Shown here in pieces: positions 41,272 to 43,689 of a stretch of 43,689 nt of DNA; positions within the stretch are counted from its first letter, which is position 1; each line of letters opens with the position of its first letter. The notes beneath the pieces are model-generated. The model searched no databases, was not told the origin of the DNA, and saw only the letters and a list, made by a program, of their open reading frames with translations. Made by a program: the position numbers and the translations under genes. The stretch is from Candidatus Omnitrophota bacterium (GTDB lineage Bacteria > Omnitrophota > Gorgyraeia > Duberdicusellales > 4484-171). The stretch lies in contig JAGOLA010000003.1 in NCBI GenBank assembly GCA_017994375.1, positions 1 to 43,689 on the forward strand, given 5' to 3'.

Positions 41272-42243
41272 TTAATGTGTTTGATCTGGATTATTCTTCT
41301 TTTTAAATAAATCTAAGAATTTATCCTCATATTCCTTGTAAACGTTCCAATGGTCTAATTCATCTTTTAATTTACTGGCTAAAGCAATGTCTTTTCTGGC
41401 TTCTTTAAAAAGATTTTCGATTTTTTCCCGCGCTGACTGCGGCAACTTAGTATAGGCCGCTAAATCTTTTTTGATCCTATCGATATCTTCTTCACTCACC
41501 GGATTTAAGCCCGATGAAGGAGCTTCTCCTTTTAAATAAGCTAAAAGTTTTTCTATTTCGCCTTCGATAAACTTTGCCCGTTCTTTTAAAGGGGTGAGAT
41601 TTAAATCTATTTTTAGATACTTATTAATTACTTCTAAAATACTAGCGGTAGCTTTAGGATTTTCTATTTGAACAGTATAAAAAGGAATTTCTCCTAAAAG
41701 GCAAATTCCTTTGACTCCTTTTTTCTTGGCCATACCTAAAATAATACCATTAAGCCCGCTTATCTGGCCTTCTTGCAAAATCTTTAAGCCGGTTTTTGCC
41801 AGCTCTTTGTTAAGGCTTTCTTGTGTCGAAGCCGCCCAAACTTCAGAATCATTCTTATGGTCTATAGCTTCCGGTTTAGCGGCAAAAGTAAACATCAATT
41901 TAGCCCGGTATTTCTTAACAAAATTTATTATCATAAGCGATAGGGCTTCGGCATATTCTAAAGGCGGTTGGATTTCTCCTAAAAAAATAATTATATCCGG
42001 TGAATTCTTGCCTTTATAATAATAAAAAAACCCCGCCGGCGGAGTAGGCATGTCAATTACCCCTTTGTCAACAGATACTGCTGCCGGTTTAAAAAAGCGT
42101 TGGACTTCTAACTTAGCAAACACCTTAAAACCTAAAGCTTCCCTTAGAAAAACAGCTGCTCGATAAGCCACTTCTCCCATGCCCGGCCAAGCAGCAATAA
42201 AAATAGGACTCTTTAGTTTAGGCGTCGATATCTCTTTAATCAT
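41272..42243 (-). CDS. PAC2-family protein
   Basis: 323 residues. The N-terminal 220 show the PAC2 fold of proteasome-assembly chaperones: LKSPIFIAAWPGMGEVAYRAAVFL, ISGLNGIILGMAKKKGVKGICLLGEIPFY, ENPKATASILEVINKYL. A C-terminal helical part is rich in Lys and Glu. Bacterial members (with ATP-grasp-like or unknown roles) are found in PVC and actinobacterial genomes. No proteasome gene is visible, so a chaperone role cannot be assumed. Confidence 0.82.
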   Translation of the reverse strand: MIKEISTPKLKSPIFIAAWPGMGEVAYRAAVFLREALGFKVFAKLEVQRFFKPAAVSVDKGVIDMPTPPAGFFYYYKGKNSPDIIIFLGEIQPPLEYAEALSLMIINFVKKYRAKLMFTFAAKPEAIDHKNDSEVWAASTQESLNKELAKTGLKILQEGQISGLNGIILGMAKKKGVKGICLLGEIPFYTVQIENPKATASILEVINKYLKIDLNLTPLKERAKFIEGEIEKLLAYLKGEAPSSGLNPVSEEDIDRIKKDLAAYTKLPQSAREKIENLFKEARKDIALASKLKDELDHWNVYKEYEDKFLDLFKKKNNPDQTH

Positions 42244-42286
42244 AGTATTTAATGTATCATATTTTAATAAAAAATAAAATTATTTC

Positions 42287-43534
42287 TTAATTTATATCTT
42301 TTCTGTGTAATAAATCTAAGAAATCCTTTATTCTCTTTTCTTCCCCCGCGGCTTTAGGAAAGTAATATTTTTTTACAACCCCATAATTCTGCTCTACATA
42401 CCCGCCAAAATCATGGGGATATTTATAATCTTTAGCATGTGTCTTAAGATGCGGCGGTACCTGTTTAGTCTCTTCTTTTTCCACATCATCAGAAGCTGTC
42501 TTGATAGCTAAATAAGAAGCGTTGGATTTATCCGATGCCGCTAAATAAATAGTGGCTTGAGCTAAGATTAAATTTGCTTCCGGAAGGCCGACGAACTCTA
42601 CAGCTTTAAAACAGCTGGTAGCTAAAACTAAAGCAAAAGGGTTGGCATTGCCGATATCTTCAGAGGCTAAAATGACTAACCTTCGGGCGATAAACCGCGG
42701 GTCCTCACCGGATTTAAGCATCTTCGCTAACCAATATAAAGCACTATCAACGTCACTGCCTCGGATAGATTTTATAAAAGCAGAAATAGTATCATAGTGA
42801 TAGGTATCTTTTCGGTCATAAAAATTTTTTTTCTGGATACACTCTTTAGCAACTCCTAAATCGAATATCGCCTCTTTTTGTTGCTCAAAATCAATACTTA
42901 AAGCTCCTATTTCCAGAGCGCTAAGAGCACTGCGGGCATCTCCGCCAGAAGCTACAGCTAAGTATTCCAAAGCCTCAGTAGTAACTTTTAAATTTAAAGA
43001 CCCTAAACCGCGTTTGTTATCTTTAAGGGCTCTCTTAAGGAGCGCAACAATTTCTTCTTTGCCCAAAGGCTCAAACTTAGTTACTAAAGAACGCGAGATA
43101 AGAGACGGGATAATATAATAATAGGGGTTATAAATAGTTGCACCGATTAATATTATTCTTGAAGTTTCGGTGTCCGGAACCAAAATTTCTTGTTGAAGCT
43201 TATTGAATTTATGTATCTCGTCTAAAAAAATAACCGTTTTTTTGCCTTCTTCGGTCTTTTTTTTAGCTTTTTCGATTATTTTCTTTAAAGCTCCTACCGA
43301 AGAAAAAGCGGCATTCAAATACTCAAAATCGGCTTCCAATTCTTTAGCTATTATAAAACCTAAACTGGTCTTACCTGAACCTACCGGACCCCATAATATT
43401 AAAGAGCTAATCCTCTTGGCAATAATTGCCCGCCTTAATAATTTATCTTGGCCTAAAACTTGTTTTTGACCAACGAATTCATCTAAGCCTTCAGGTCTTA
43501 ACCGGACTGCTAAGGGAAATTCTGATTTTTGCAT
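42287..43534 (-). CDS. rarA: Replication-associated recombination protein A (RarA/MgsA)
   Basis: 415 residues of AAA+ clamp-loader-like ATPase. RLRPEGLDEFVGQ opens the family, with Walker A GPVGSGKTS (Lys55), Walker B VIFLDEIHKF, sensor GATIYNPYYYIIPSLISR and the C-terminal domain with SFIKSIRGSDVDSALYWLAKML, PHDFGGYVEQ. It acts at stalled forks and in recombination. A TATAAT lies only seven bases before the ATG. Confidence 0.95.
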   Translation of the reverse strand: MQKSEFPLAVRLRPEGLDEFVGQKQVLGQDKLLRRAIIAKRISSLILWGPVGSGKTSLGFIIAKELEADFEYLNAAFSSVGALKKIIEKAKKKTEEGKKTVIFLDEIHKFNKLQQEILVPDTETSRIILIGATIYNPYYYIIPSLISRSLVTKFEPLGKEEIVALLKRALKDNKRGLGSLNLKVTTEALEYLAVASGGDARSALSALEIGALSIDFEQQKEAIFDLGVAKECIQKKNFYDRKDTYHYDTISAFIKSIRGSDVDSALYWLAKMLKSGEDPRFIARRLVILASEDIGNANPFALVLATSCFKAVEFVGLPEANLILAQATIYLAASDKSNASYLAIKTASDDVEKEETKQVPPHLKTHAKDYKYPHDFGGYVEQNYGVVKKYYFPKAAGEEKRIKDFLDLLHRKDIN

Positions 43535-43562
43535 TTTTAATTATAGGTTATCCCTTTCGGGA

Positions 43563-43638
43563 TAATTCAACTACAGCCTCACTTCGTTCGGCTAAGTTTC
43601 TAATTCAACTACAGCCTCACTTCGTTCGGCTAAGTTTC
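43563..43638. repeat. Perfect tandem duplication of a 38-bp unit
   Basis: Copies at 43563-43600 and 43601-43638 are identical. The unit starts TAATTCAACTACAGCC and ends GGCTAAGTTTC, and holds a short hairpin AGCC/GGCT around TCACTTCGTTC. It lies just upstream of rarA. A third hairpin (TTATCCC/GGGATAA, 43548-43565) abuts the copy nearest the gene. The remaining bases to 43689 hold only a terminator. Confidence 0.9.
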
Positions 43639-43641
43639 ATT

Positions 43642-43673
43642 AAAAAAACCCCGCCGTGAGTCCGTCACAGGAG
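43642..43673 (-). terminator. Rho-independent terminator of the gene to the right of the window
   Basis: On the minus strand a GC-rich stem (CTCC TGTGA ... TCACGGCGGGG, with one bulge) is followed by seven T residues at 43648-43642. It should end a minus-strand transcript entering from beyond 43689, separating it from rarA. Confidence 0.6.
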
Positions 43674-43689
43674 TTCGCTATCAGCCCTT

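Noticed and set aside
43563-43638. Possible CRISPR array
   Set aside because: Two copies stand head to tail without spacers, and no cas gene is near.
1-43689. Insertion sequences, phage genes, rRNA, CRISPR, toxin-antitoxin pairs
   Set aside because: No transposase, integrase, phage structural gene, rRNA segment or toxin-antitoxin gene was recognised on either strand.

Overview
The window is a low-GC, gene-dense bacterial chromosome segment with 46 protein genes, one tRNA-Leu and several intergenic repeat elements. It carries bacterial housekeeping genes (rpoD, dnaG, gatCAB, era, tsaD, rarA), a lipoprotein with a Gram-negative style lipobox, and a bactofilin fused to an excisionase-like helix-turn-helix. 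These fit an uncultivated candidate-phylum bacterium, perhaps of the Omnitrophota/PVC neighbourhood. That placement is inference from gene content; no rRNA is present to settle it.

Region 1 (1-12028, all minus strand) is the standout. It is a tight co-directional run that reads as an aromatic (type II) polyketide synthase cluster. In transcription order it holds an acyl-CoA synthetase-like ligase, a divergent nucleoside phosphorylase-fold protein, a small PCP_red-like protein, a ketopantoate reductase-family dehydrogenase and a tandem TIGR04076 protein. Next come ketosynthase alpha (Cys-His-His intact), a chain-length-factor-like ketosynthase beta (Cys to Lys, both His lost), an acyl carrier protein, a metal-dependent 'cyclase', a WhiE/TcmN-type aromatase/cyclase, an MFS exporter, a short-chain reductase, a B12-binding radical SAM enzyme and an amidohydrolase cut by the window edge. 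KS-alpha, CLF, ACP and ARO/CYC together are the textbook minimal PKS plus first-ring cyclase, known mainly from actinomycetes. The unusual partners suggest undescribed chemistry. No acyltransferase or phosphopantetheinyl transferase is visible, so these are probably borrowed from fatty acid synthesis.

Region 2 (12084-21953) is mixed housekeeping: an RlmD/TrmA-type RNA methyltransferase, a nitroreductase, a plus-strand Dph6-like ATP pyrophosphatase, Era, a TPR protein, a large transglutaminase-domain lipoprotein, a DUF1805 protein, an Lrp-type regulator with an aminotransferase, a DnaQ-like exonuclease, a YjbQ protein and a tRNA-binding-domain protein.

Region 3 (22116-33869, minus) looks like one long operon driven by a good sigma70-type promoter at 33886-33914: cvpA, NIF3-like, dnaG, rpoD, gatC, gatA, gatB, ctpA-like protease, tsaD, mgtC-like, bactofilin-HTH and HTH-membrane protein. 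Several genes overlap by 4-8 bases.

Region 4 (34061-39629, plus) links an NfeD membrane protease and a stomatin/SPFH protein to a sensory trio: a FIST-domain sensor, a histidine kinase and a receiver-GGDDF response regulator. A tRNA-Leu(GAG) gene with its own promoter follows. Region 5 (39885-43534, minus) holds an MBL-fold hydrolase, NAD(P)HX epimerase, a PAC2 protein and RarA, preceded by a 38-bp tandem duplication and a terminator.

Four intergenic spots carry 7-bp-period degenerate repeats, three of them arranged as large inverted repeats. In the PKS cluster these repeats even supply gene stop codons. No intergenic stretch exceeds about 200 bases except 39630-39884, which contains the tRNA.
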